DNA of 6,706 nt from Flavobacteriaceae bacterium (GTDB lineage: Bacteria; Bacteroidota; Bacteroidia; Flavobacteriales; Flavobacteriaceae), in contig JAUXCI010000138.1 of NCBI GenBank assembly GCA_030618945.1, positions 1-6,706 on the forward strand, written 5' to 3'. The notes beneath the pieces are model-generated. The model did no database searches. It saw only the letters and a program-made list of their open reading frames with translations, and was not told where the DNA came from. The position numbers and the translations under genes are program-made. Below are positions 1-4,912 of the stretch, in pieces. Every line of letters begins with the position of its first letter. The stretch's first letter is position 1.

Positions 1-97
1 CTTCTATAACGTGTTTACAGCGAATGTGAATATTCCGGAACAGGCAAAGATGGATAGCCAGGAAACCGTTCAAGACATCAGGATTGATAGGAAGTAA
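1..97 (+). CDS. 3' end of an unrecognised chromosomal gene (partial)
   Basis: An open frame enters at base 2 and runs for 31 codons to a TAA at 95-97. Its C-terminus reads ...ANVNIPEQAKMDSQ...IRIDRK. No start lies inside the window. The short alternating hydrophobic segment (YNVFTANVNI) could be a beta strand, but 31 residues are too few to name a family. The frame is followed 18 bases later by a good rho-independent terminator, which supports it being a real gene end. It points towards the integrase but is separated from it by the terminator and a minus-strand pseudogene. It is probably a host gene outside the integrated element (inference). Confidence 0.5.
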   Translation, partial: FYNVFTANVNIPEQAKMDSQETVQDIRIDRK

Positions 98-105
98 AGA
101 TTCTT

Positions 106-252
106 TTAAATAGTAAAAGGATGGTTGGTTCTGCTGGCCATCCTTTTTTTTTGGGGATGGTTATGTGCTATGAGTCGCCCTTCCATGTTAGAGGTAAATC
201 CAATATATATCTTATCAAACTTGCTTGAATATAATGCGTAAACAGTAAACAT
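106..252 (-). pseudogene. Truncated GIY-YIG nuclease-domain gene (UPF0213-like)
   Basis: Minus-strand frame from ATG (252-250) to TAA (108-106), 48 codons. The first 33 residues match the start of small Bacteroidota GIY-YIG proteins: MFTVYALYSSKF, then KIYIGFTSN and RLIAHNHP. The conserved Tyr5, the YIG at residues 16-18, Arg26 and His30-Asn31 are all present. After Pro33 the family's usual continuation (an RF-x-PW segment and a SKSEA..REK helix) is missing. The remaining 15 residues are simply translated from the terminator hairpin of the opposite gene. Intact members are normally about 80-100 aa and include a catalytic Glu that is lost here, so the product should be inactive. The break falls close to the A/T homopolymer at 144-152. 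It lies downstream of a minus-strand terminator, so it probably had its own promoter. It appears to be host flank, not element cargo. Confidence 0.75.
115..152 (+). terminator. Rho-independent terminator of the upstream gene
   Basis: A 10-bp stem AAAAGGATGG (115-124) / CCATCCTTTT (138-147) with a 13-nt loop leads into a run of nine T (144-152). It starts 18 bases after the stop codon at 95-97, as expected for that gene. The hairpin also overwrites the 3' part of the truncated minus-strand GIY-YIG gene. Confidence 0.8.
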
Positions 253-260
253 AGAAGTAT

Positions 261-292
261 AAAAAAGGGGTAATACTTAAAGTATTGACCCC
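261..292 (-). terminator. Minus-strand rho-independent terminator
   Basis: GGGGTAATACTT (267-278) and AAGTATTGACCCC (280-292) form a near-perfect stem with one bulged G at 287. Read on the minus strand, the hairpin is followed by six T (plus-strand A261-A266). There is no T run on the plus side, so it acts on leftward transcription. No minus-strand gene is complete to its right, which suggests it is the terminator of an RNA gene, perhaps a tRNA, that the element has displaced. Confidence 0.65.
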
Positions 293-293
293 C

Positions 294-312
294 TGTAGTA
301 GCGAGACCGTTA
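294..312. other. Candidate left attachment site (attL)
   Basis: Read on the minus strand, this segment gives GGTCTCGCTACTACA directly before the terminator at 261-292 and the GIY-YIG remnant. That is the position the 3' end of a tRNA would occupy. Integrases of this class often use tRNA 3' ends, leaving a short 3' fragment at one junction and the intact tRNA at the other. No cloverleaf or GTTCRANYC T-loop is present here, so the tRNA reading is inference. The segment is not repeated near the right edge of the window, so if it is attL the element extends past base 6706. Confidence 0.3.
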
Positions 313-326
313 ACACAACCCTACTA
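296..326. repeat. Short inverted repeat TAGTAG/CTACTA
   Basis: TAGTAG (296-301) and CTACTA (321-326) are complementary across a 19-nt gap and overlap the candidate attachment site. They could be integrase core half-sites, but the arms are only 6 bp and chance is possible. The rest of the non-coding stretch 253-516 holds the terminator, these arms, a weak TAACTA/TAGTTA pair (394-399 and 408-413), the TGTACCCA repeats and a promoter-like motif. I see no other gene in it. Confidence 0.25.
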
Positions 327-452
327 TACTAAGGTCAAATAAAAGAATAATAATATCCTATGAAAGTCAATTATAATAGGCCTTTCAAAATAATAACTAC
401 TAATCTATAGTTAGTATAAATTGTCTTTATTATGCTTTTATATCTCTTTTTT

Positions 453-471
453 TGTACCCATAGTGTACCCA
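453..471 (+). repeat. Paired TGTACCCA direct repeats upstream of the integrase
   Basis: TGTACCCA occurs at 453-460 and again at 464-471, exactly 11 bp apart, so both copies face the same side of the helix. They lie about 50 bp upstream of the integrase start and just before its candidate promoter. The arrangement suits arm-type binding sites of the integrase or an autoregulatory operator. The function is inferred. Confidence 0.5.
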
Positions 472-488
472 ATTTGAAAAATATGTCT

Positions 489-496
489 TATCTTTG
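489..496 (+). promoter_or_regulatory. Candidate Bacteroidetes -7 promoter box for the integrase
   Basis: TATCTTTG is an exact match to the Bacteroidetes -7 consensus TAnnTTTG and lies 20 bases before the integrase ATG. The usual TTTG -33 box is not at the expected spacing of about 19-21 bp; the nearest TTTG copies are at 473-476 and 451-454. The call rests on the -7 box and position only. Confidence 0.4.
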
Positions 497-516
497 ATAG
501 TATTAAAGTAATAGTT

Positions 517-1692
517 ATGGCAAAGAAATCATCTATTCTTACCTACTCCAAAGGCAGACAATACAAAGTAAAATTAAGAGGAAAAGTGAGGGCCAAAGGT
601 CGCATCACTCTTTATCTTGATCAGTACGTTGGAACAACTATTTCCAAGGATGGAAAGAAAAAAACAATCAGGAATCTTGAATATCTCAAAATTGATATAA
701 AAGAGAATCCCAAAAATGCTGAAGAAAGAAACGAGTATATTGAAAGATTGAGGCTAGCTGAATCAATCAGAAGCCAGAGAGAAAAAATTTTATTGACAAA
801 GGGAGAGGGTTTAAGGGCTATTCATCTCAAAAAGATCAATTTCCTGGATTACTTCCAGAACTATCTTGATAGTTACAAAAATAAAGATATTAGGCTTGTT
901 AGGGCTTGTTTCTCGCACTTTAAGGATTATGTTAATGCTGATTTTCTTTTACCTGCTGAAGTTACTGAGGACTTTGTTAAAGGCTTTAAAGAACATCTTG
1001 AGGAAAACCTCAACGGAGATACTCCATATAATTACTTTACTAAGTTTAAAGCATTATGCAAAAAAGCATACAGGGCGAAAGTATTGGTAGAGAATTTTGC
1101 TGAACATCTTTCAATATCAAGACCAGATGGTTTAAAAAAAGAGATCCTATCTTTTGAAGAAATCAAGTCTTTACCAGGTGCCCATTGTGGCAACAATGAA
1201 GTTAAAATGGCTTTTCTTTTTTGTCTTAACACAGGATTAAGGTTTGTAGATGTTAATGCTCTAACATGGAAAAATATTGATCTGAAGGCCAAAAGGTTGA
1301 GGAAGAGACAAGTTAAAGTTAAGAGATCAAGCAAGGCACTTGTTACTATTGATCTCAACGAAACAGCTATTGCAGTGCTGAGGTTAAGGACCAAAGGCCA
1401 GCCAGATGATCAGGTTTTCTCACTTCCGACGCTAGAAGGCAGCAACAAAGTGTTAAAGAACTGGGTGAGACGTGCCGGAATTGAAAAACATATTACCTGG
1501 CATTGTGCTAGACATTCATTTGCTACTAACCTACTTTATTACAACGCAAATATTAAAACGGTTTCTGATTTGTTAGGACATTCAGGATTGAGGCATACTG
1601 AGAAATACACTCATGCTGTAGATGAATTGAAAAAGACAGCTGTGAATAGCTTACCTCCTATTGAAATAGCACCATTAAAAAAGGCTGAATAA
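517..1692 (+). CDS. Tyrosine-recombinase integrase
   Basis: A 391-aa site-specific recombinase that would insert and excise the element. Residues about 1-95 form a basic N-terminal arm-binding domain (RITLYLDQYV, then a diverged GKKKTIRNLEYL stretch) like Arm-DNA-bind_5 of Bacteroidota integrases. Residues about 108-200 are the SAM-like core-binding domain. Residues about 210-375 are the catalytic domain. The catalytic set is visible: Arg242 in TGLRF, a Lys in the QVKVKRSSKAL beta hairpin (267-273), His329 and Arg332 in WHCARHSFAT, His355 in LLGHSG, and nucleophile Tyr364 in EKYTHA. Length and domain order are normal for the family, so it should be active. The ATG at 517 is favoured because the arm domain follows at once and a -7 box lies just upstream. 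It reads away from the presumed left end of the element. Confidence 0.95.
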   Translation: MAKKSSILTYSKGRQYKVKLRGKVRAKGRITLYLDQYVGTTISKDGKKKTIRNLEYLKIDIKENPKNAEERNEYIERLRLAESIRSQREKILLTKGEGLRAIHLKKINFLDYFQNYLDSYKNKDIRLVRACFSHFKDYVNADFLLPAEVTEDFVKGFKEHLEENLNGDTPYNYFTKFKALCKKAYRAKVLVENFAEHLSISRPDGLKKEILSFEEIKSLPGAHCGNNEVKMAFLFCLNTGLRFVDVNALTWKNIDLKAKRLRKRQVKVKRSSKALVTIDLNETAIAVLRLRTKGQPDDQVFSLPTLEGSNKVLKNWVRRAGIEKHITWHCARHSFATNLLYYNANIKTVSDLLGHSGLRHTEKYTHAVDELKKTAVNSLPPIEIAPLKKAE

Positions 1693-1715
1693 TCCAGAAG
1701 GACTAAACAGCCTTT
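1680..1715 (+). terminator. Weak hairpin at the integrase stop
   Basis: AAAGGCTG (1680-1687) pairs with CAGCCTTT (1708-1715) across a 20-nt loop that contains the integrase stop codon. The arms are preceded by A's but followed by only three T, so termination would be inefficient. It could partly insulate the next gene. Confidence 0.3.
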
Positions 1716-1750
1716 GTATCAAAGTAATAATCAACAAATTTAATCAAATC

Positions 1751-2032
1751 ATGGACAAACAACCAGATTGGAAAATTGAAGGCAACTTTCTTTACTTGGC
1801 TAATGACAAGATCGATTTGCCTATGCTCCACAAATTATTCGAGTTTGGTATTGGCGCTTATACAGATGCTGTAAAAGATATTATGGCTACCACACCAGAT
1901 TTATTGTCGGTTGCTCTTGAAGCTAAAACACATTATGATATTGAAGGGTATCCGCCAAAGCCAGATTCTTTTTTGAGATTGAAAGATTTACTTGATGCCT
2001 TTACTCTTTTCGAGACTGATAATATGGCTTAA
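1751..2032 (+). CDS. Unrecognised small protein (93 aa)
   Basis: I do not recognise this 93-aa protein. It is acidic, soluble and probably mostly helical: WKIEGNFLYLANDKIDL near the start looks like a short beta pair, followed by helical stretches such as LPMLHKLFEFGIGAYTDAV. The C-terminus (LRLKDLLDAFTLFETDNMA) is amphipathic. There is no signal peptide, membrane span, Cys/His cluster or recognisable catalytic motif. The ATG at 1751 is the first in frame and follows an A-rich leader without a Shine-Dalgarno sequence, as is usual in Bacteroidota. It sits 58 bp after the integrase and ends just before a strong hairpin, so it may share a transcript with the integrase or form its own unit. A cargo or regulatory role is possible but unsupported. 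Confidence 0.7.
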   Translation: MDKQPDWKIEGNFLYLANDKIDLPMLHKLFEFGIGAYTDAVKDIMATTPDLLSVALEAKTHYDIEGYPPKPDSFLRLKDLLDAFTLFETDNMA

Positions 2033-2052
2033 ATCAGACTTTGTATTTTTAC

Positions 2053-2085
2053 GGGCACAAATCTTATTGATATTTGTGCCCCTTT
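2053..2085 (+). terminator. Hairpin terminator after the 93-aa gene
   Basis: A perfect 10-bp stem GGGCACAAAT (2053-2062) / ATTTGTGCCC (2072-2081) with a 9-nt loop begins 20 bases after the stop at 2030-2032. The T tract is short (TTT at 2083-2085), so it is strong by stem but weak by tail. It separates the 93-aa gene from the 171-aa gene, so the second probably has its own promoter. Confidence 0.6.
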
Positions 2086-2126
2086 CACAATCAAAAGTAA
2101 TACATTGAATCCTTCACCAAATCGAC

Positions 2127-2642
2127 ATGACAAAAATTAAGTATTATGATATTGAGATATTTACAGAACCAATTATGAAATGGTATGGAAAACCATATAT
2201 CATAAAAAGATCACCTTTTTGGCATGAAGAAACTGTTTATGATTGGCTTAAAGAAATGTATTCAGCAAACGACAGTTATTTCATCAATAGTATGTTTCGA
2301 CATAAGGATGATTTGATCGACCCATCACATTTTGCCAGTCTCTTAAAAGCCTTTTATTTTTATTATCCTGGTGATGCAATTGGTTGGTTAGAACATACTA
2401 TGAATATTGTATATGTGTATAACGATATGTGGTTAGATAATTGGATTAAAAATGAGCGTGAAGGAGCAGAACCTGGAAAATTAACAGTTTATCAGTATTT
2501 GATGCAATTTAAGGATGAGCTAAAAAATCGTACAGGTTCAAAAAAAGAAGTTATGCTGAAGATTACCGAACAATCAAACGGTCGATTCAGATACTCTTAT
2601 CTCGATAGAATCAGAAAAGAAATGGACTTTGATCTAAAATAA
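2127..2642 (+). CDS. Unrecognised aromatic-rich protein (171 aa)
   Basis: I do not recognise this protein. It is unusually rich in Tyr, Trp and Phe (MKWYGKPYIIKRSPFWHEE, FYFYYPGDAIGWLEHTM, MWLDNWIKNE) and has many charged residues, which suggests a soluble helical fold. No signal peptide, membrane helix, HTH or nuclease motif stands out. The C-terminal third is basic (LKNRTGSKKEVMLKI, DRIRKEMD) and could bind nucleic acid, but that is a guess. It is isolated, with a hairpin terminator upstream and an operator-like palindrome downstream. It therefore sits in the slot between integrase and replication genes where integrative elements often carry accessory genes. Codon use is AT-rich like its neighbours. 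The ATG at 2127 is the first in-frame start after the hairpin. Confidence 0.7.
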   Translation: MTKIKYYDIEIFTEPIMKWYGKPYIIKRSPFWHEETVYDWLKEMYSANDSYFINSMFRHKDDLIDPSHFASLLKAFYFYYPGDAIGWLEHTMNIVYVYNDMWLDNWIKNEREGAEPGKLTVYQYLMQFKDELKNRTGSKKEVMLKITEQSNGRFRYSYLDRIRKEMDFDLK

Positions 2643-2690
2643 CCCCTCATTTTTACAAAAAAAATCCACCCTACATTATTCAGGTTGCAA

Positions 2691-2720
2691 ACAGTACCTT
2701 TTTCAGTACTTGAGTACTGT
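2691..2720. promoter_or_regulatory. Operator-like cluster of CAGTAC half-sites
   Basis: CAGTACTTGAGTACTG (2704-2719) is a perfect 6-4-6 palindrome. A third half-site ACAGTAC lies at 2691-2697, and its complement GTACTGT occurs at 2714-2720. They lie 59 bp or more upstream of the HTH gene, in the only sizeable gap (2643-2778) before the replication operon. A dimeric repressor or the HTH protein itself could bind here (inference). No good -33/-7 pair is visible; TACCTTTT at 2695-2702 is a 7 of 8 match to TAnnTTTG and overlaps the half-sites. The rest of the gap is AT-rich with no gene. Confidence 0.5.
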
Positions 2721-2778
2721 CTTTCTTACATTTTCTTTACTCTATAATTATTTACTTTAATTGATAATACATAGAAAA

Positions 2779-3069
2779 ATGAATGTAACAGGGATGACAA
2801 CCGAAGAAAGAATATCCAGGATAGAGGATGGTCTTTTACTTCAAAAAAGAGTACTTACATTTAAGGAAGCTTGTCTGTACGCCAGCATAAAACCCTCCTA
2901 TATGTACAAGCTAACTTCGGCCTCTAAAATAGCACACTATAAACCTAATAACGGAGCTATCTACTTTGAGCGAGAAGAACTTGAAGCCTGGTTATTAAAA
3001 AACAGAGTAAGCACCAATGCTGATATCGAAAAGAAAGCTTTGAAGCATACGACTTTGAATCATAAATAG
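2779..3069 (+). CDS. Excisionase/AlpA-like helix-turn-helix DNA-binding protein
   Basis: A 96-aa MerR-like winged-HTH protein of the excisionase family (HTH_17 type). Counting from ATG 2779, the domain covers about residues 26-75. LTFKEACLYASIKPSYMYKL forms the helix-turn-helix, KIAHYKPNNGAIYF the beta-hairpin wing, and EREELEAWLLKNR the closing helix, matching the family pattern closely. A short helix (TTEERISRIEDGLLLQKR) precedes it, as is common in Bacteroidota members. Such proteins direct integrase towards excision or activate element genes. The frame opens upstream at a TTG (2761), but ATG 2779 is more plausible and ATG 2794 is also possible. It is the first gene of a compact operon, 7 bp before the 53-aa gene, with an operator-like palindrome upstream. 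Whether it acts as Xis, repressor or activator cannot be told from sequence. Confidence 0.88.
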   Translation: MNVTGMTTEERISRIEDGLLLQKRVLTFKEACLYASIKPSYMYKLTSASKIAHYKPNNGAIYFEREELEAWLLKNRVSTNADIEKKALKHTTLNHK

Positions 3070-3076
3070 TCTCGCT

Positions 3077-3238
3077 ATGCTTTTAAAAAAAGAAAGCCCA
3101 TCAGCTGGCAGGCATGACAGGCAAAACTTGAAGATCAACGGCGAAGGTAAGAAAAGGCCACGAATTAGGCAAGGCCAGCTCATTTCTAAATGGTCTGATC
3201 CGGATAAAGTTCTTTGTTGGGAAAGGAGGTCAGCATGA
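3077..3238 (+). CDS. Small basic protein (53 aa), translationally coupled
   Basis: A 53-codon frame, ATG 3077 to TGA 3236-3238, fills the gap between the HTH gene and the next gene almost exactly. It begins 7 bp after the HTH stop, and its stop overlaps the following start as ATGA (3235-3238). That spacing is the main evidence that it is real. The product is basic (14 Lys/Arg against 6 Asp/Glu), with a KKRPRIRQGQ patch at 25-34 and a C-terminal LISKWSDPDKVLCWERR segment containing two Trp. It has no signal peptide or membrane span. I do not recognise a family. A nucleic-acid-binding or regulatory role is possible from charge and context, but this is inference. Confidence 0.6.
   Translation: MLLKKESPSAGRHDRQNLKINGEGKKRPRIRQGQLISKWSDPDKVLCWERRSA
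3222..3230 (+). promoter_or_regulatory. Strong Shine-Dalgarno that fixes the ATG at 3235
   Basis: AAAGGAGGT lies 4 bases before ATG 3235, inside the end of the 53-aa gene. Such a strong Shine-Dalgarno is unusual in Bacteroidota, where most starts (including the others here) have only A-rich leaders. It selects 3235 over the upstream in-frame TTG codons at 3214 and 3217, and supports re-initiation after the overlapping stop. Confidence 0.6.
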
Positions 3239-3561
3239 TTGCTGTAAATACTGATCAAAATACACATCCATTCCTTGACATGGATAAAATAAGACGTTTT
3301 GAAAAGAGCTTCGAGCGAAGTAACCAAAGCCATAGCCTGGCAAAATTCTGGAATGAAATAGCTAAAGAGTTCGATTTCTATAACAATTATGTTGATGAAT
3401 TGGAAGGAACGATCACTGCTCTGCAAATTCGACACTCCCGGTTTGTTGAAACGGTGACGCAAAATATCAAACTAATTAAGATGGGTAAAAGGGCTCTGAA
3501 ACAGGTTAGGGTTTTCGACTTTCATTTAAAAATTCTTGAAAATGCCAGTGAAGCTGCCTGA
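3235..3561 (+). CDS. Unrecognised helical protein (108 aa) in the replication operon
   Basis: A 108-aa protein predicted to be largely alpha-helical. KIRRFEKSFERSNQSHSLAK (19-38), then FWNEIAKEFDFYNNYVDELEGTI, and a basic C-terminal helix region (KLIKMGKRALKQVRVFDFHLKILENA) suggest a coiled-coil or helical bundle. There is no recognisable enzyme motif, membrane segment or signal peptide. The start at ATG 3235 is set by the Shine-Dalgarno at 3222-3230 and the ATGA overlap with the preceding gene. The gene also overlaps the helicase start by 20 bp, so the three genes are probably translationally coupled. Its place directly before the helicase suggests an accessory role in replication, such as a loader or regulator, but the sequence does not prove this. 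Confidence 0.75.
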   Translation: MIAVNTDQNTHPFLDMDKIRRFEKSFERSNQSHSLAKFWNEIAKEFDFYNNYVDELEGTITALQIRHSRFVETVTQNIKLIKMGKRALKQVRVFDFHLKILENASEAA

Positions 3562-4744
3562 CAATCCCCAATACATCAGAGTAGGTACTGACTACTTCAA
3601 ACTGATTCAGAAACCAGACAGGTTTGCTATCATGAGAAATGAGTTAAAGAAATGGACAAAAGAAGCAATTAGACTCGATCATGGTCAACAAATTCTATAT
3701 CAGATTCCTTCATATGATGATTTCGTAATCTTACCTAATAACAATGGTATTGATCCAGTTGTCGGCCAGTGTTATAATATGTATCGTCGTTTTCCACATA
3801 AATCAAAAGAAGGAGACTGGCCATGGACATTCATAATGCTGAAACACTTGTTTGGAACTCAGTTCAAATCAGGGATGATTTATCTGAAAGTACTGTATGA
3901 GTTTCCAAAACAGGCATTGCCAATTCTGGTTCTTGTTTCGGAGGAGAGACAAACCGGCAAAAGCACGTTCCTTGATTGGTTAAATATGCTCTTTGGTGAT
4001 AACGTAGCAATGATTGAACCGGATGTAATCGGAAGCCAATTCAATGGAGAGTATGCAACAAGCAATATCATTGCAATTGATGAAACAATACTCGAGAAAC
4101 AGATAGCTGTTGAGAAGATCAAGAGCCTAGCGACAAAGAAATTCATCTCAGTCAATATCAAAAACGTTCAACAATTTAAGCTGCCATTTTTCGGAAAGAT
4201 CATCCTGGCATCCAATAATGAGGATAAGTTCATGAGGATTGAGAATAAAGAAATCCGGTTTTGGATTAGAAAGCTTGGAACTCCAAAAATTGAGAATCAC
4301 CAAATCCTTAATGACATGGTAAGTGAAATACCCGCATTCTTGTACTACTTGGAATCGATGCCAAAGCCTGATTTTTCAAAATCAAGAATGGTTTTAACCG
4401 AAAAGCAAATCAGGAATAAGTGGCTCGATGCTGTAAAAGCTGAGAGCAAGAGTAGTCTTTATAAGGAACTGTTTGAATTGTTTACGGATTATTTCAATAA
4501 CCATTTAGGTGATGAGCTCTTGCTAACTCCCCGAGACATAAAAAATGAGTGGTTTCACCATAACCATCAAATCACTATCAATTATATAAGACGAGTTATA
4601 AAAACTGAATTCAATCTTGAAGCCAGTGAGAAAACAAAACGTTACAAAGTATTTGGCAATCCTATGGAGAGTGTTGGTAGGCCGTTTCAGTTTAAGCGTC
4701 AAATATTTACAGGTGGATTTGAAGATGAAAAAGAACCATTCTAA
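3542..4744 (+). CDS. SF3/D5-like replicative helicase (DUF5906 family)
   Basis: A 400-aa AAA+ superfamily 3 helicase of the primase-helicase type found in phages and integrative elements. It would unwind the element's origin. The P-loop is SEERQTGKST (133-142), with Lys140 and Ser141; the first glycine is replaced by Glu134, which I recall as usual for DUF5906 members. Walker B is NIIAIDE (175-181). The sensor-1 motif is ILASNNED (221-228), and Arg239 or Arg243 after NKEIRF could be the arginine finger. Residues about 290-375 resemble the C-terminal winged-helix region. The N-terminal 120 residues show no primase catalytic motif, so primer synthesis must come from elsewhere. The start chosen is ATG 3542, not the TTG at 3536; it overlaps the previous gene by 20 bp. 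A repeat-rich possible origin begins 6 bp after its stop. Confidence 0.88.
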   Translation: MPVKLPDNPQYIRVGTDYFKLIQKPDRFAIMRNELKKWTKEAIRLDHGQQILYQIPSYDDFVILPNNNGIDPVVGQCYNMYRRFPHKSKEGDWPWTFIMLKHLFGTQFKSGMIYLKVLYEFPKQALPILVLVSEERQTGKSTFLDWLNMLFGDNVAMIEPDVIGSQFNGEYATSNIIAIDETILEKQIAVEKIKSLATKKFISVNIKNVQQFKLPFFGKIILASNNEDKFMRIENKEIRFWIRKLGTPKIENHQILNDMVSEIPAFLYYLESMPKPDFSKSRMVLTEKQIRNKWLDAVKAESKSSLYKELFELFTDYFNNHLGDELLLTPRDIKNEWFHHNHQITINYIRRVIKTEFNLEASEKTKRYKVFGNPMESVGRPFQFKRQIFTGGFEDEKEPF

Positions 4745-4759
4745 AATGTTGTAACAAAA

Positions 4760-4840
4760 ATGATGACAGAAAACATAGAGACAGTTTCAATGAAAAATCA
4801 AAATACGTTTGTTACATGTTACAATACTATAATAAATTAA
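4760..4840 (+). CDS. Possible 26-codon leader ORF inside the origin region
   Basis: ATGATGACAGAA... runs 26 codons to TAA at 4838-4840 through the left repeats. Its start region (TGTAACAAAA, then ATGACAGAA) closely copies that of the nuclease gene at 4904-4921. It could be a leader peptide, or the trace of a duplicated start region. There is no independent evidence that it is translated. Confidence 0.2.
   Translation: MMTENIETVSMKNQNTFVTCYNTIIN
4810..4823 (-). repeat. Two abutting TGTTACA repeats (left iteron set)
   Basis: TGTTACATGTTACA is two head-to-tail copies of the repeat in inverted orientation relative to the set at 4872-4910. They border the left side of the AT-rich core. A TTTG at 4808-4811 followed 21 bp later by TAAATTAA (4833-4840) could also be a weak Bacteroidetes promoter for the nuclease gene. 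Confidence 0.7.
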
Positions 4841-4871
4841 TATAATGTATACATAATCAGTTAATTAAGCA

Positions 4872-4910
4872 TGTAACAAAAGTGTAATAAAGTTGTAACA
4901 AACTGTAACA
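4872..4910 (+). repeat. Four phased TGTAACA repeats (right iteron set)
   Basis: Repeats start at 4872, 4883, 4894 and 4904, giving spacings of 11, 11 and 10 bp, about one helical turn each. Three are exact and 4883-4889 differs by one base. The helical phasing points to cooperative protein binding. The unit is far too short and the spacers too small for CRISPR. Confidence 0.8.
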
Positions 4911-4912
4911 AA

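Larger units (their letters stand above)
4750..4910 (+). other. Putative replication origin with iteron-like repeats
   Basis: The intergenic stretch 4745-4912 contains seven copies of TGTAACA or close variants. Plus-strand copies are at 4750-4756, 4872-4878, 4883-4889 (TGTAATA), 4894-4900 and 4904-4910. Inverted copies TGTTACA are at 4810-4816 and 4817-4823. The inner copies flank 4824-4871, which has only 7 G/C in 48 bases and includes the palindrome ATGTATACAT (4845-4854). Oppositely oriented short repeats around an AT-rich core, immediately 3' of the replication helicase gene, are the layout known for phage-satellite origins such as those of SaPIs. Origin function is inferred. A dual role as operator for the nuclease gene is possible, because the last repeat sits 2 bp before its ATG. 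Confidence 0.55.

Noticed and set aside
294..370. A complete tRNA gene on the minus strand next to the terminator
   Set aside because: No cloverleaf, anticodon arm or T-loop consensus can be drawn from the sequence to the right of the terminator. Only a 3'-tail-like piece is present.
1032..1394. 120-codon minus-strand open frame inside the integrase
   Set aside because: It is antisense to the integrase catalytic domain, which has all its catalytic residues. The product shows no domain.
3069..3077. GTCTCGCTA, matching in inverse orientation the candidate attachment site (299-307)
   Set aside because: Only 9 bp match, it lies across the stop of the HTH gene and the next start, and the flanking bases differ, so it is most likely coincidence.
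2995..3462. 155-codon minus-strand open frame across the end of the HTH gene and two small genes
   Set aside because: It lies opposite three tightly packed plus-strand genes whose starts, stops and overlaps fit together. The translation is Ser/Phe/Ile-rich with no motif, typical of an antisense shadow.
3880..4161. 93-codon minus-strand open frame inside the helicase
   Set aside because: It is antisense to the P-loop and Walker B region of a clear helicase gene, with no supporting motif or start signal.
4872..4910. CRISPR-like array of regularly spaced repeats
   Set aside because: The repeat unit is 7 bp with 3-4 bp gaps, no spacers of CRISPR size exist, and no cas gene is present.
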